A stretch of 64,000 bases of DNA from an uncultured Bacilli bacterium (GCA_934153675.1 CAKPFG010000001.1:62001-126000); one strand, 5' to 3'. Numbered from the stretch's first letter, positions 1 through 9,586 are shown. Notes: a model not told the origin generated them from the letters alone. Program-made: numbers and translations.

Positions 1-333
1 TTTAATTGTAAACAATTATCAAATAAAAATATTGCTTTATTGATTAAGCCATATTTAACGAGTGTTAAAAAAGAGGATGGAAAAATAGAAATTAACATGA
101 AAAATGAGGTATATTATCAAGATACTTTATTAGGTATGTATGAATCATTTCGTTTTATAAAAAATGATAATATAGATGATTTTATTTTACTACGTAAATC
201 AATTAATAAAGCCTATAATATTAATAGTGATGATCTTTTTATACAAAATATGAATATATATAATTACAGATATAAAAAAGCTATTAATGATTCTATCTTA
301 AAAAATGTTAATGTAATAAAGAAAAAAAGATAA
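1..333 (+). CDS. Hypothetical protein, 5' end outside window
   Basis: The frame is open from the first base to a TAA at 331-333, so this is the 3' part of a gene that begins upstream. An internal TTG at 40 need not be the start. About 110 residues are visible, rich in Lys, Asn, Ile and Asp, with no membrane segment and no motif I recognise. It is followed by a terminator and then the Tad pilus genes, so it may be the last gene of an upstream pilus transcription unit, but that is only positional inference. Function unknown. Confidence 0.6.
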   Translation, partial: FNCKQLSNKNIALLIKPYLTSVKKEDGKIEINMKNEVYYQDTLLGMYESFRFIKNDNIDDFILLRKSINKAYNINSDDLFIQNMNIYNYRYKKAINDSILKNVNVIKKKR

Positions 334-351
334 AATCACTATCTTTTTTTT
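322..351 (+). terminator. Rho-independent terminator
   Basis: An A-rich arm ending GATA (to 332) pairs with TATC plus a long T run (from 340) around a 7-nt loop. The stem is about 8-11 bp with a T tract. It ends the partial gene before the Tad genes. Confidence 0.6.
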
Positions 352-362
352 TTATATTTTGA

Positions 363-368
363 TATAAT
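363..368 (+). promoter_or_regulatory. -10 box for Tad/murC transcript
   Basis: TATAAT at 363-368 lies 25 bp before the first TadE-like ATG and just after a terminator. The -35 region is only a T-rich tract. It could drive the co-oriented genes down to murC. Confidence 0.45.
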
Positions 369-393
369 TATTAAAGATAATGAGTGTGATAAA

Positions 394-741
394 ATGAATA
401 ATAAGGGACAGGCTTTAGTAGAATTTGTTATAATTATGCCGGTATTTATTTTTGCCTTTCTAGCCGTTTTTGATATGTCTAACATTATTTTTAAAAAATA
501 TTCACTAGAAAATGAATTAGATACTGTTGTTAGTATGTATGAAAATGGTAATGAAATAGAACTTGAAAATTATGTGAAAAGCATTAATGCTAAAGTTAAA
601 TATGAAAATAATGCCAATTATAACGAAATTACTTTGTCTAAAAAGGTTAATGTAATTACTCCAATAATTAATAATATTTTTGGAAAATTTTATGAAATTA
701 GTTCCAAAAGAATGGTTGCGTTGAATGACAAAATTGAATAA
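394..741 (+). CDS. TadE-like minor pseudopilin
   Basis: A 115-residue protein with the TadE N-terminal pattern. A short Asn/Lys-rich lead is followed by GQALVEFVIIMP and a hydrophobic helix (about residues 9-30), then a mostly polar domain. TadE proteins are minor pseudopilins processed by the prepilin peptidase of Tad (tight adherence, Flp-type) systems and are thought to initiate or stabilise the pilus at the membrane. It is the first of six co-oriented, closely packed Tad genes. Its 3' end overlaps the next TadE-like gene by 17 bp. Family assignment rests on the N-terminal motif plus context. Confidence 0.75.
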   Translation: MNNKGQALVEFVIIMPVFIFAFLAVFDMSNIIFKKYSLENELDTVVSMYENGNEIELENYVKSINAKVKYENNANYNEITLSKKVNVITPIINNIFGKFYEISSKRMVALNDKIE

Positions 742-1102
742 TAAAGGACAGGTATTGGTTTGTTTTGTTATTATGATTCCTATATTATTTTTCATAATAT
801 CACTCATTTTAAATATAGGTTTATATAATTTAGAAAAAAGGAAAATTACTAATACTTTAAAAGATACATTAAAATATGGTCTTGAACATATTGATAATGA
901 TAATATATCAGATAAGATGAAATCTTTAATTAGTGCAAATACATCGATACCTTTATCTTCTATAGATATTATTGTTGATAATGGTTATATAAAAATAAGT
1001 GTTGACAAGAAATATGATGGTGTGATGAATTTTAAAAATGATGAAATAAATGTTTCTTTAATTGGCAATGTTGATAATAAGAATATAAGGGAGGAATCAT
1101 AA
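725..1102 (+). CDS. Second TadE/TadG-like pseudopilin
   Basis: A 125-residue protein whose N-terminus (NNKGQVLVCFVIMIPILFF) closely mirrors the preceding gene: NNKGQ, then a single hydrophobic helix (about residues 10-30) and a polar C-terminal part. The Glu after the GQ motif in TadE is replaced by Cys here, so signal processing may differ. The ATG at 725 overlaps the upstream gene; an in-frame TTG at 734 would give a start matching its paralogue exactly. The stop overlaps the next ATG by one base, implying translational coupling to the CpaE-like ATPase. Confidence 0.65.
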   Translation: MTKLNNKGQVLVCFVIMIPILFFIISLILNIGLYNLEKRKITNTLKDTLKYGLEHIDNDNISDKMKSLISANTSIPLSSIDIIVDNGYIKISVDKKYDGVMNFKNDEINVSLIGNVDNKNIREES

Positions 1103-1833
1103 TGAATAAGGGCAAAATAATTACAGTAACATCTGTAAAAGGAGGAGTAGGTAAAACTACTTTTACCCTTGCTTTGGCCTCTGTTTATAAAAAACAGAAT
1201 AAAAAAGTATTGCTTATTGATATGGATTTATTTTCTGGCGATATAGAGGCTATTTTAAATGTAGAAAGTAAAAGAGATTTATATACATTATATGAAGATA
1301 TTATTAATAATAATTTTTATGATATAGATAATTATATAACTAAATATGATTCTAATCTACATTTTATATCATCACCAAAAGATCCTAGATATGCAAGTAA
1401 AATATCATCCAGATTTTTAAATTTGCTTTTTAATCGTGTTTGTTCCTTGTATGATGTTATTTTAGTAGATACTAATCATTTTTTAAATGAAATTAATTTA
1501 GTTACGTTTGATCATAGTAGTCAAATTTTGTATTTAATTAATAATAATAGTATGAATTTAAAAAATATGAGAAGTATGATATCTATATTTTCTGATATGC
1601 ATATGAAGGATTATAAAATTATATTATATGAGGCTAAAGATAAAAATAAGGTTATATTTAAGAAATTTGATATTAAAAATTTGATTAAAGATAATATCGA
1701 TTATATTATTTCTACTGATTTTTATAATAAAGACTTAGACAAATATATAATGAGTGGCAATATAGTTGATAATAATAAGTTTTTAAAAGGTAACCGTGTA
1801 TTTCTAAAAATAGCAAAGGATTTAATTAAGTAG
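1102..1833 (+). CDS. CpaE/TadZ-like pilus assembly ATPase (ParA/MinD fold)
   Basis: A 243-residue P-loop ATPase of the ParA/MinD/CpaE superfamily. The deviant Walker A KGGVGKTT is at residues 13-20, and the strand that normally carries Walker A' (LLIDMDLFSGD) is at about 39-49. In Tad systems, TadZ/CpaE localises the pilus machine at the membrane. It lacks the N-terminal receiver-like domain of many TadZ proteins, consistent with short Firmicutes forms. A strong ribosome site (GGGAGGA) precedes the ATG, and the CpaF motor gene starts 7 bp downstream. The assignment to Tad rather than chromosome partition rests on context. Confidence 0.8.
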   Translation: MNKGKIITVTSVKGGVGKTTFTLALASVYKKQNKKVLLIDMDLFSGDIEAILNVESKRDLYTLYEDIINNNFYDIDNYITKYDSNLHFISSPKDPRYASKISSRFLNLLFNRVCSLYDVILVDTNHFLNEINLVTFDHSSQILYLINNNSMNLKNMRSMISIFSDMHMKDYKIILYEAKDKNKVIFKKFDIKNLIKDNIDYIISTDFYNKDLDKYIMSGNIVDNNKFLKGNRVFLKIAKDLIK

Positions 1834-1840
1834 GTGAAAC

Positions 1841-3157
1841 ATGAACTCTAAAAATTTTGTTGATGAATTTAATGTATCATTAAAAAATGAAGAACTTTTT
1901 AATGTAACTGATTATGAAAGATTTAAAAATAAAGAATTATTAGATTTTTTAAGAAGTAAGATTATTCAGAATTTAATAGATAATAATATAAATAACCAAA
2001 AAGATATTGAATCATTTATTAAAGATGAGATTGACTATTCACTAGAAGGCTATGATCTATCGATAGAACAAAGAAGTTATATATATAATTTGATTGACAA
2101 CGAAGTAAATGGATATGGCCCTATTACGGAATTGTTAAGAGATAAATCTATTACTGAAATTATGGTAAATGGTAAGGATGATATATATATAGAAATAGAT
2201 GGAAAAGTTGTTAAAGATGATAGTACATCATTTATTAATGATGAACATATTATAAGAACAATTCAACGTCTTATTCAACCAATTGGTAGAACAATTGATT
2301 CATCAAGTCCGATGGTTGATGCTAGACTTTCTGATGGCTCTCGTTTAAATGCAGTAATTCCTCCCTTATCGTTAAAAGGACCAGTTCTTACTATTCGTAA
2401 GTTTAAACAAGATCTTGCTAATATTGATGACTTTTTAAGAAGTGGTGCTCTTACAAATGATATGGCTTTATTTTTACAAGCTTGTGTAAAAGCAAAATTA
2501 AATATTATTATATGTGGTGGAACTGGTGGGGGAAAAACAACTTTATTGAATGTTTTATCATCGTTTATTAATAACGATGAACGAATTATTACAATAGAAG
2601 ATGCTGCAGAGTTAAAACTTCATCAGAATCATGTAATTTCATTAGAGACGCGTCTTACCAATTATGAAGGGGAAGGGGAAATTACAATTAGAGATTTAGT
2701 TATAAATTCTCTTCGTATGCGTCCAGATCGTATTATTGTTGGAGAGGTTCGTGGTAAAGAAGCGTTTGATATGTTACAAGCTATGAATACAGGTCATTCT
2801 GGAAGTTTAACTACAATGCATGCTAACGGTTGTTCTGATGCTTTAAATCGATTAGAAACTTTAGTGCTTATGGCAGTAGAAATACCTGTTAATGCAATTC
2901 GTGAGTATATTTCTAATGCTATTAATATAGTTGTTAATATATCAAGATTAAGTGATGGTAAAAGAAAAATTACAAGTATTTCAGAACTAGATGGATTTAA
3001 AGGGGAAGATATTAAATTAAATGAAATATTTTCATTTGATCAATCAGGACTTACTGAGGAAGGTGAAGTAACTGGTTCCTTTAAAACACATTCTATACCA
3101 AAAGTTTTAGGTAAAATTGAATCAAAAGGAATAAATATAAGAAAAATATTTGAGTAA
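1841..3157 (+). CDS. CpaF/TadA-type secretion/pilus motor ATPase
   Basis: A 438-residue ATPase of the type II/IV secretion superfamily that powers Tad pilus extension, and in other species retraction. The N-terminal ~100 residues are helical. A P-loop GGTGGGKTT lies near residue 225, the Asp/Glu-box [10 protein letters not shown] follows, and the Walker B/His-box region (IIVGEVRG, then TTMHAN) lies at about 297-330. Length and motif order are normal for CpaF. It sits between the CpaE-like ATPase and the TadB/TadC platform proteins. No sign of decay. Confidence 0.93.
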   Translation: MNSKNFVDEFNVSLKNEELFNVTDYERFKNKELLDFLRSKIIQNLIDNNINNQKDIESFIKDEIDYSLEGYDLSIEQRSYIYNLIDNEVNGYGPITELLRDKSITEIMVNGKDDIYIEIDGKVVKDDSTSFINDEHIIRTIQRLIQPIGRTIDSSSPMVDARLSDGSRLNAVIPPLSLKGPVLTIRKFKQDLANIDDFLRSGALTNDMALFLQACVKAKLNIIICGGTGGGKTTLLNVLSSFINNDERIITIEDAAELKLHQNHVISLETRLTNYEGEGEITIRDLVINSLRMRPDRIIVGEVRGKEAFDMLQAMNTGHSGSLTTMHANGCSDALNRLETLVLMAVEIPVNAIREYISNAINIVVNISRLSDGKRKITSISELDGFKGEDIKLNEIFSFDQSGLTEEGEVTGSFKTHSIPKVLGKIESKGINIRKIFE

Positions 3158-3168
3158 GAAGGTGAGTT

Positions 3169-4668
3169 ATGAATGAGGTTGGAACACTTAATATAAATGA
3201 GTGTGATATTACTTCAAAGGATGTAACAGTTACATTTGTTCCGCACACATTTGTAACTTTATATCAGTATACAATATATAAAGAAGGCCAATATTTAAAT
3301 ACTGTTAATGTTTCTAATAATAAAAAAAGTAATATAGTTTTTTCTAAAACTGGTAATTATTATATAAAATTTGTTGTTTATTATAATGGGGGGTATCATA
3401 CTTATAAAACTGGTATATATAAAATTGACAAGGAAGCTCCAGTAATTAAAATAGATAAGCAAGTAGTAAATCTTGGCCTAGGGGAACATTATAATATATA
3501 TTCTAATGTAAGTGTAAAAGATAATATTGATGGTGATATTACTAAAAATATATCTACAAATATAGATAGTATTAATTTAAATACATTTGGTAAGAAAAGG
3601 TTAATATATACAGTAAGTGATCAGGCTGGGAATAAATCCGAAACTTATGTTACTTTGAATATATCATATGATAAATATTTACTTAATATAAATGAAGTTA
3701 TTATTATTGGTTTACTTTTTTGTTTGTTAGTATTTTTAATAATACTAAATCGAAGTGTTAAATTTGAAAAAAGACTAATAAAATATACTGTAAAACCTAT
3801 TAAAGATCGTACTAAATCAATTTTTGATAAATTAGCTATTGCTATTAGTAATTTGTCATATCGTATATCAAATAGTATAGATAGATTTGAAATATTTAAA
3901 AAATCTAGTAAAAAATATCAGAAATATGTAGATGCTTTTAGTAATGGAAAATATAGTGCAATTGATTTTGTTTCAATGAAGATTATAACTAGTTTAATAT
4001 TTTTATTCTCAGCTATAATAATTCAAACAATGCGTTTTAAATTATTGAGTATTGTATCTTTAACAATACCACTTATTGTAGGATATTTTTTGTTAGATAT
4101 AATATATGCTTATAAATATTATAAGTATCGTAAAAAGATAGAAAAAGATTTACTTCAGGCTATTATAATTATGAATAATTGCTTTAAAGCAGGTATGAGT
4201 ATTACTCAGGCTATTAATTTGGTAAAAGAACAATTGACAGGAGCTATTTCTGATGAATTTAAAAAAATGGCTTTAGAATTATCTTTTGGCTTGGATTTAG
4301 AGGTTGTATTTAAAAGATTTTCAGAACGTATTAAGTTAGAAGAGGCTGTATATTTAACAAGTTCAATATCAGTTTTAAATAAAACGGGTGGAAATATTAT
4401 TAAGGTATTTACTTCAATTGAAAAAACTCTTTTTAACAGACAAAAACTTAACCTAGAGTTAAAATCTCTTACTAGTAGTTCTAAGGTAATTATGTATGTT
4501 TTAACTATTATGCCTATTTTATTTACGATAGTTATTAGTTTTATTAATAAAGATTATTTCGCACCACTATTTACAAGTGCTTTAGGATTTATTATAATAG
4601 GTATTATCCTGATACTTTATATAGTTTATATTATAGTAGTTAGAAAAATTATGAAGGTAAGGATGTGA
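3169..4668 (+). CDS. TadB-like platform protein with N-terminal Ig-like (DUF5011-type) domain
   Basis: A 499-residue fusion. Residues 1-165 form a beta-rich segment. Its second half (about 85-165) has the DKEAPVI...GxxY...V.DN.DGDIT...YTVSDQAGN pattern of DUF5011/bacterial Ig-like domains. A transmembrane helix follows (about 172-192) with a basic flank. The rest resembles TadB: two more membrane helices (about 265-305), a T2SSF cytoplasmic domain (about 325-435) and C-terminal helices. TadB and TadC make the inner-membrane platform driven by CpaF. No signal peptide precedes the Ig domain, so its export would need an N-out anchor. The ATG at 3169 has a good AAGGTGAG site. The fusion is unusual for TadB. 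Confidence 0.82.
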   Translation: MNEVGTLNINECDITSKDVTVTFVPHTFVTLYQYTIYKEGQYLNTVNVSNNKKSNIVFSKTGNYYIKFVVYYNGGYHTYKTGIYKIDKEAPVIKIDKQVVNLGLGEHYNIYSNVSVKDNIDGDITKNISTNIDSINLNTFGKKRLIYTVSDQAGNKSETYVTLNISYDKYLLNINEVIIIGLLFCLLVFLIILNRSVKFEKRLIKYTVKPIKDRTKSIFDKLAIAISNLSYRISNSIDRFEIFKKSSKKYQKYVDAFSNGKYSAIDFVSMKIITSLIFLFSAIIIQTMRFKLLSIVSLTIPLIVGYFLLDIIYAYKYYKYRKKIEKDLLQAIIIMNNCFKAGMSITQAINLVKEQLTGAISDEFKKMALELSFGLDLEVVFKRFSERIKLEEAVYLTSSISVLNKTGGNIIKVFTSIEKTLFNRQKLNLELKSLTSSSKVIMYVLTIMPILFTIVISFINKDYFAPLFTSALGFIIIGIILILYIVYIIVVRKIMKVRM

Positions 4669-4672
4669 TAAA

Positions 4673-5362
4673 GTGAAAAATATAATGAAGAAGATTTATT
4701 TTAAAAAAGATATAAATCACATTCAAAAAAAAATTAATATGTTAGGTTCTACTAAAATGGATGCGATAAGTTTTATTAATATGCGTGTTATTACTACTGT
4801 TCTATTAGGTATTTTTCTAATTTTTTTAACCGATATTTCTTATTTATTAATTCCTTTTCTAATTATTTTATATTACTATTTTTATTATCAAGTTATTATT
4901 CAAAATAAATTAAAAAAAAGAGAGGAAAAATTAAATAGAGAAGCTTTATATTTTTTTGAAGTATTGACACTTACTTTAGAATCAGGAAAGAATTTACAAA
5001 ATAGTTTAGAATTAACTTGTAAAAATATTGATAGTGAATTATCAAACGAATTTTTAAAAAGTTTAAATGAAGTTAAGGTTGGTAAAACTTTAATAGAGGC
5101 ATTAGGTGATATGCAAAAAAGAATACCTAGTGAAAATATTAATAATATTATTATGAATATTATGCAAACTAATTATTTTGGTAATAGTATTATAGATACT
5201 ATGAATAGTCAAGTTGATTATTTAAGAGAAAAACAAATTTTAGATATAAAAGGTCAAATAAATAAAATACCAAATAAAATAAGTGTTGTATCGGTATTGT
5301 TCATTGTACCTCTTATTTTACTTTTAATTTTAGGACCTTATATTGTTAGTTTTTTAGGATAG
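4673..5362 (+). CDS. TadC-like pilus platform protein
   Basis: A 229-residue membrane protein with a pair of hydrophobic helices (about residues 33-70), a helical T2SSF-type domain (about 90-200) containing the ESGKNL and GKTLIEAL segments typical of TadC, and a C-terminal helix (about 203-226). Start is the GTG at 4673, spaced after GGATGTGAT; an ATG at 4685 is an alternative. It begins 4 bp after tadB. Together with TadB it should form the membrane platform of the Tad pilus. murC follows 10 bp downstream in the same transcript. Confidence 0.82.
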   Translation: MKNIMKKIYFKKDINHIQKKINMLGSTKMDAISFINMRVITTVLLGIFLIFLTDISYLLIPFLIILYYYFYYQVIIQNKLKKREEKLNREALYFFEVLTLTLESGKNLQNSLELTCKNIDSELSNEFLKSLNEVKVGKTLIEALGDMQKRIPSENINNIIMNIMQTNYFGNSIIDTMNSQVDYLREKQILDIKGQINKIPNKISVVSVLFIVPLILLLILGPYIVSFLG

Positions 5363-5372
5363 GGGAGAGTTT

Positions 5373-6698
5373 ATGAAATATTATTTAGCAGGAATAAAAG
5401 GGACTGGTATGAGTGCTTTAGCACTTCTTTTAGATGATTTGGGTTTTAGTGTAGTTGGATATGATGATGCTAAGGAGCATAGATTTACAGAGGATAAATT
5501 GATAGAACGAGGTATTAAAATATATACTGAGGAGAATGATTGTATGGATAAAGATACAATTGTAGTTTATTCTCCTGCTTTAAAATTAGATAGTCATAAG
5601 GAACTTATTAAGGCTCAAAAAATGGGAATTAAAATATATGAATATCAAGAGATGCTTGGTAAGCTTACTAAAACTTTTGATACTATATGTATATCAGGCT
5701 GTCATGGTAAAACAACAACAACATCAATGTTGAGTCATATTTATATGGATCTTAGTAATTGTAATTATTTAATAGGTGACGGTAGAGGTCATGGAACAAA
5801 GGAGTCTAAAAAGTTTATTTTAGAATCTTGTGAATATAGAAGACATTTTTTAGCTTATGATCCAGAATATGTTATTATTACTAATATTGATCTTGATCAT
5901 ACTGATTATTATAAGGATATAGATGATATGATAAGTGCATATGAACAGTTTGCAAATAAAGCTAGCAAAATGGTTATTGCATGTGGTGATGATCAGTATA
6001 CACACACATTGGATATAAAACCATCCATTTATTATTATGGCATAGACCAAGATAACGACATACAAGCTAGAAATATTGAATATAGCAATGATGGAACAGT
6101 TTTTGATGTGTTTATAGAAGATGAGTATTATGGTCATTTTGATCTTCCTTTGTTTGGAAAACATATGCTTTTAAATGCTCTTGCAACTATTGCTGTTTGT
6201 CATTATGAGAGAATGAATGCTAAGGATGTTGCTAATTCATTAAAAACTTTTAAAGGCGCTGAAAGAAGATTTAAAGAGGAGTTTATTGGCAATAATGTGA
6301 TTATTGATGATTATGCTCATCATCCAGCTGAAGTTAAAGTAACTATAAAGGCTGCACGACAGAAGTATCCTGATAAAAAGATAATTGCTGTATTTAAACC
6401 TCATACTTTCTCACGTGTAAAAGAATTTGCCCAAGGCTTTGCAAATAGTCTTAATCTAGCGGATAAAGCTTATGTTATGGATATTAATTATGACAGGGAA
6501 GATCCAAAAGATTATGAAGGTATAACACCATATACTATTATTGATTTATTAGAAAATGGTGATTATATTGAAAGGGGAATGGCTGAAAAATTATTAGAGT
6601 ATGATAATGCTGTTATTGTATTTATGAGTAGTAAAGAAATATATTTTTTAGAAGATGAATATAAAAAATTATTAGAAGATAAAATGAGTAAAGAATAA
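5373..6698 (+). CDS. murC: UDP-N-acetylmuramate-L-alanine ligase
   Basis: A cytoplasmic peptidoglycan-precursor ligase adding L-Ala to UDP-MurNAc with ATP. At 441 residues it has normal length. The N-terminal Rossmann signature GIKGTGMSALA (about 7-17) is followed by the ATP loop GCHGKTTTT (about 109-117). The Firmicutes-type CEYRRHFL and TNIDLDHTDYY motifs and the DDYAHHPAE segment follow. GAGAG lies upstream of the ATG. It is the distal gene of the Tad transcript, so pilus assembly and a committed cell-wall step share transcription here. A terminator follows. Confidence 0.95.
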   Translation: MKYYLAGIKGTGMSALALLLDDLGFSVVGYDDAKEHRFTEDKLIERGIKIYTEENDCMDKDTIVVYSPALKLDSHKELIKAQKMGIKIYEYQEMLGKLTKTFDTICISGCHGKTTTTSMLSHIYMDLSNCNYLIGDGRGHGTKESKKFILESCEYRRHFLAYDPEYVIITNIDLDHTDYYKDIDDMISAYEQFANKASKMVIACGDDQYTHTLDIKPSIYYYGIDQDNDIQARNIEYSNDGTVFDVFIEDEYYGHFDLPLFGKHMLLNALATIAVCHYERMNAKDVANSLKTFKGAERRFKEEFIGNNVIIDDYAHHPAEVKVTIKAARQKYPDKKIIAVFKPHTFSRVKEFAQGFANSLNLADKAYVMDINYDREDPKDYEGITPYTIIDLLENGDYIERGMAEKLLEYDNAVIVFMSSKEIYFLEDEYKKLLEDKMSKE

Positions 6699-6717
6699 AA
6701 ACTTTACTTTTTCTTTA
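6687..6717 (+). terminator. Terminator after murC
   Basis: AGTAAAG (6687-6693) pairs with CTTTACT (6702-6708), followed by a T-rich tract. The hairpin includes the last codons of murC. Confidence 0.6.
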
Positions 6718-6765
6718 CAAATAAAAAAATAATGTAGAAAAAAGTATTCAAATTATATAATTATT

Positions 6766-6786
6766 TGCTATAATTATAAAGAGGTA
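6766..6786 (+). promoter_or_regulatory. Extended -10 promoter with adjacent SD
   Basis: TG-C-TATAAT (TATAAT at 6769-6774) is followed after exactly 6 nt by GAGGTA at 6781. Transcription would start at the Shine-Dalgarno sequence, giving a leader of about 12 nt. Confidence 0.6.
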
Positions 6787-6792
6787 TGTTTT

Positions 6793-8490
6793 ATGAGAAA
6801 TGAGTATGAAGAAGAAATAGAAAAAATTAGAAAGTATTTAGAAAATAGTAATACTGTAAGTAGTGATAATCCTATTTATAAATATGAAAATGATGCTAAA
6901 TTAAACACTATATTTGATTCATCTTTATCTGATGATTCGAAAATTAATAATGCCAAAAATGGTGATGAAAAAAGGTATAAAAGTAAAAAATATGAGCCAT
7001 ATAAAAAAGATAATATTATCCTTACAATATCAATAATATTATTTAATTTATTTATGACATTATTTATTATATCAACTCATTCAAAATTATTAATTAAGCA
7101 GCCGTTTAATTATATTTCCTTATTTATTAGTATAGTTAGTTTTTTATTTATTATTGTATCTATTATATTAAAAATTAGACATAAAGATCTGTCTAAATCT
7201 AATCATAAATTTAATGTTAAATTGGTTATATCAAGTATAATTATATCGATTACTTTATTAAGTAGTATTGTTGTTTTAAATTTATTAAAGTTTTGGAAGT
7301 ATTTGGATGTTTTTTTAAATCATAAAAAAATAATTACAACTGCTGTATTTTTCATTTTGATAATTTTGTTTATAACATTTATATTAAGACTTTTAATGCA
7401 TAAAAAATTTAAAGATAATACAAAAAGAGTTTTTTTGACTTTATTTTTAATAATTTTTACGTCTTTATTTATTGGAGTAAATTTTACTTTATATGGTCCT
7501 TTAGAGGATTTTAAAAAATGGCTTATTACAACGGCAATGCCAACTATGAATCATCAAAAGTACTGTAAATGGTTTTATAGTGATGATGAAATAAACGAAA
7601 TAATGAGTAAAAATTATATTGTTGAAAGTGGCGATTCTACAAATAAAGATTTAATAACAAAAAAGAAAATAACTAAGTATAAAGATGAGTATGAAAGACA
7701 AATATTATCGCATGAAGAAGGTGAAGATTATAAAGTTATTAAACTTAAAGTAGCTGGGATGGATGCATATTTAGCGGCAATATATGATTCTACAACTATT
7801 AAGGTTGAAGTAACTTCTTCACTAGGTTCAAGAGGGGAATATGTAACTAAAATGGCCGAACGAAATAATGCATTAATTGCAGTTAATGGTGGAGGATTTA
7901 TGGATCCAGGTGGTAGTAGCTGGGGTGGTACACCAACAGGTATTACTATCGCAAACGGTAAGATTATTACAGATAATGAATATGGAAAAGCAACATCATC
8001 GGGAGGGGTTATTGGTTTTACTGATGATGGTACATTAATGTTACTAAAAGTAAGAAACGCCAAAGAAGCATTAAATCAAGGTGTAAAAAATGCAGTGTCT
8101 TGGGGGCCATTTTTAATTGTTAATGGTATTTCTTCAAAAATTAAAGGTAATGGTGGCTGGGGAATTGGAGCCAGAACTGCTATAGGTCAAAGACAAGATG
8201 GCGTTGTATTATTATTAGTTGTTGATAGTAATGCTTTAAGAACTAAGGGTGCTACAATGGCAGATTTAACAGAAATAATGGAAAGGTATGGAGCTATTAA
8301 TGCTGCTAATTTAGATGGGGGAACATCTAGTGTTATGGCATTACCAAAAAAAATAGCAAAGGAGAAGTTTGATGCAACTTGTCATGATTATTTTACAAAC
8401 AAGTATTGTGCTATTAATGATCCTATTGACTCTACAGGTGTACATCAAACAAGATATGTTGCAACATCTATTATGGCTCTTAAAAAGTAA
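6793..8490 (+). CDS. Membrane phosphodiester glycosidase family (NAGPA domain) protein
   Basis: A 565-residue protein. A ~75-residue cytoplasmic, charged N-terminus is followed by about five hydrophobic helices (residues ~75-235). An extracytoplasmic C-terminal domain (about 315-560) matches the NAGPA/phosphodiester glycosidase family: AVNGGGF, GTPTGITI, SWGPFLIVNG, GARTAIGQ and NLDGGTSS are all recognisable. Bacterial members act on envelope glycopolymers, but the substrate here is unknown. The downstream carboxypeptidase gene begins 2 bp after the stop, so the pair is probably an envelope-remodelling operon. Start chosen at the ATG after GAGG. Confidence 0.85.
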   Translation: MRNEYEEEIEKIRKYLENSNTVSSDNPIYKYENDAKLNTIFDSSLSDDSKINNAKNGDEKRYKSKKYEPYKKDNIILTISIILFNLFMTLFIISTHSKLLIKQPFNYISLFISIVSFLFIIVSIILKIRHKDLSKSNHKFNVKLVISSIIISITLLSSIVVLNLLKFWKYLDVFLNHKKIITTAVFFILIILFITFILRLLMHKKFKDNTKRVFLTLFLIIFTSLFIGVNFTLYGPLEDFKKWLITTAMPTMNHQKYCKWFYSDDEINEIMSKNYIVESGDSTNKDLITKKKITKYKDEYERQILSHEEGEDYKVIKLKVAGMDAYLAAIYDSTTIKVEVTSSLGSRGEYVTKMAERNNALIAVNGGGFMDPGGSSWGGTPTGITIANGKIITDNEYGKATSSGGVIGFTDDGTLMLLKVRNAKEALNQGVKNAVSWGPFLIVNGISSKIKGNGGWGIGARTAIGQRQDGVVLLLVVDSNALRTKGATMADLTEIMERYGAINAANLDGGTSSVMALPKKIAKEKFDATCHDYFTNKYCAINDPIDSTGVHQTRYVATSIMALKK

Positions 8491-8492
8491 AT

Positions 8493-9557
8493 ATGAAAAA
8501 GTTTTTTATAATATTATTTATTGTTGTTATTATATTCTTATCATATGCTATATTTAATCCTTTTTTAAAGTTAAATATTAAAGGTGGTAATTATGAACTT
8601 AATGTTAATAGTGAGTATAAGGAAAATGGATATAAAGCAAGAAGTTTGTTTGTAGATTTAACAAAAAATGTAAAAGTAATAGGAAAGGTAAATACAAAAA
8701 AATTAGGAAAATATAAATTGGAATATAAAATAGATTATTTATTGAAAAGTAAAAAAGTATATAGACAGATTAAAGTTGTTGATAAAGAAAAACCATCTAT
8801 AACTTTGCTTGGTAATAAAAATATAGAAATTTATACTGCTACTAAATATAAAGAAAGTGGATATACTGCTTATGATAATTATGATAAGGACATTACAAAA
8901 AAAGTTCTAGTAAATAGCAATTTAGATATTAATAAACCAGGCGATTATGAAATAAAATATTCTGTAACAGATTCTAGTGGAAACAAGAATATGGTAGTTA
9001 GAAATATAAAAGTAAAAGAAAAAATAAAAAATGATTATAGTAATATTATTTCTTCTACACCTAAGTATATTAATGGTATTTTAATAGTTAATAAAACATA
9101 TGCATTACCTAGTAATTATGCACCTGGAATAGATGCAACAGCTAGTAAGGCCTTATCACAATTGCAATCTTCTGCAGCTAAATTAGGATATAATATTCCT
9201 CTTTTATCTGGATTTAGATCGTATGAAACGCAAAGAATTCTTTATAATAATTATGTAGCCCGTGATGGTGTAATTATTTCTGACACATATTCAGCTCGTC
9301 CAGGTCATTCTGAACATCAAACAGGACTTGCGTTTGATGTTGGTAAAATAGATAATAATTATGGAAATACAAAAGAAGGAAAATGGTTAAGGGAAAATTG
9401 TGCTAATTATGGATTTATTTTAAGATACTTAAAGGGAAAAGAAAATATTACGGGATATATGTATGAACCTTGGCATATAAGATATGTTGGAATTGATGTT
9501 GCAAAAGAAATAATGCAAAAAAATATTACTCTTGAAGAATATTTAAATTTGGCATAA
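8493..9557 (+). CDS. VanY-type D-Ala-D-Ala carboxypeptidase with Ig-like repeats
   Basis: A 354-residue protein with an N-terminal membrane anchor (about residues 3-22) and two DUF5011-type Ig-like repeats (about 30-90 and 93-172). The second repeat has KEKPSITL and TDSSGNK features. The C-terminal peptidase domain is M15B/VanY (about 200-345). The zinc-site motifs are present: SEHQTGLAFD supplies His and Asp, and EPWHIRYV supplies the second His. It should trim the terminal D-Ala from peptidoglycan stem peptides outside the membrane. The start lies 2 bp after the upstream stop with a weak ribosome site, suggesting coupled translation. Confidence 0.9.
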   Translation: MKKFFIILFIVVIIFLSYAIFNPFLKLNIKGGNYELNVNSEYKENGYKARSLFVDLTKNVKVIGKVNTKKLGKYKLEYKIDYLLKSKKVYRQIKVVDKEKPSITLLGNKNIEIYTATKYKESGYTAYDNYDKDITKKVLVNSNLDINKPGDYEIKYSVTDSSGNKNMVVRNIKVKEKIKNDYSNIISSTPKYINGILIVNKTYALPSNYAPGIDATASKALSQLQSSAAKLGYNIPLLSGFRSYETQRILYNNYVARDGVIISDTYSARPGHSEHQTGLAFDVGKIDNNYGNTKEGKWLRENCANYGFILRYLKGKENITGYMYEPWHIRYVGIDVAKEIMQKNITLEEYLNLA

Positions 9558-9559
9558 TA

Positions 9560-9586
9560 AAAAGAAGAATTTATTTTTCTTCTTTT
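9560..9586. terminator. Bidirectional terminator
   Basis: AAAAGAAGAA (9560-9569) pairs perfectly with TTCTTCTTTT (9577-9586) around a 7-nt loop, with A/T tracts on both sides. It sits between convergent genes, and the stop codon of rnhC lies in the hairpin. Confidence 0.75.

Noticed and set aside
1102..1833. Chromosome-partition ParA
   Set aside because: The fold is shared, but the position between TadE-like and CpaF genes supports a CpaE/TadZ role, and no ParB or parS site is seen.
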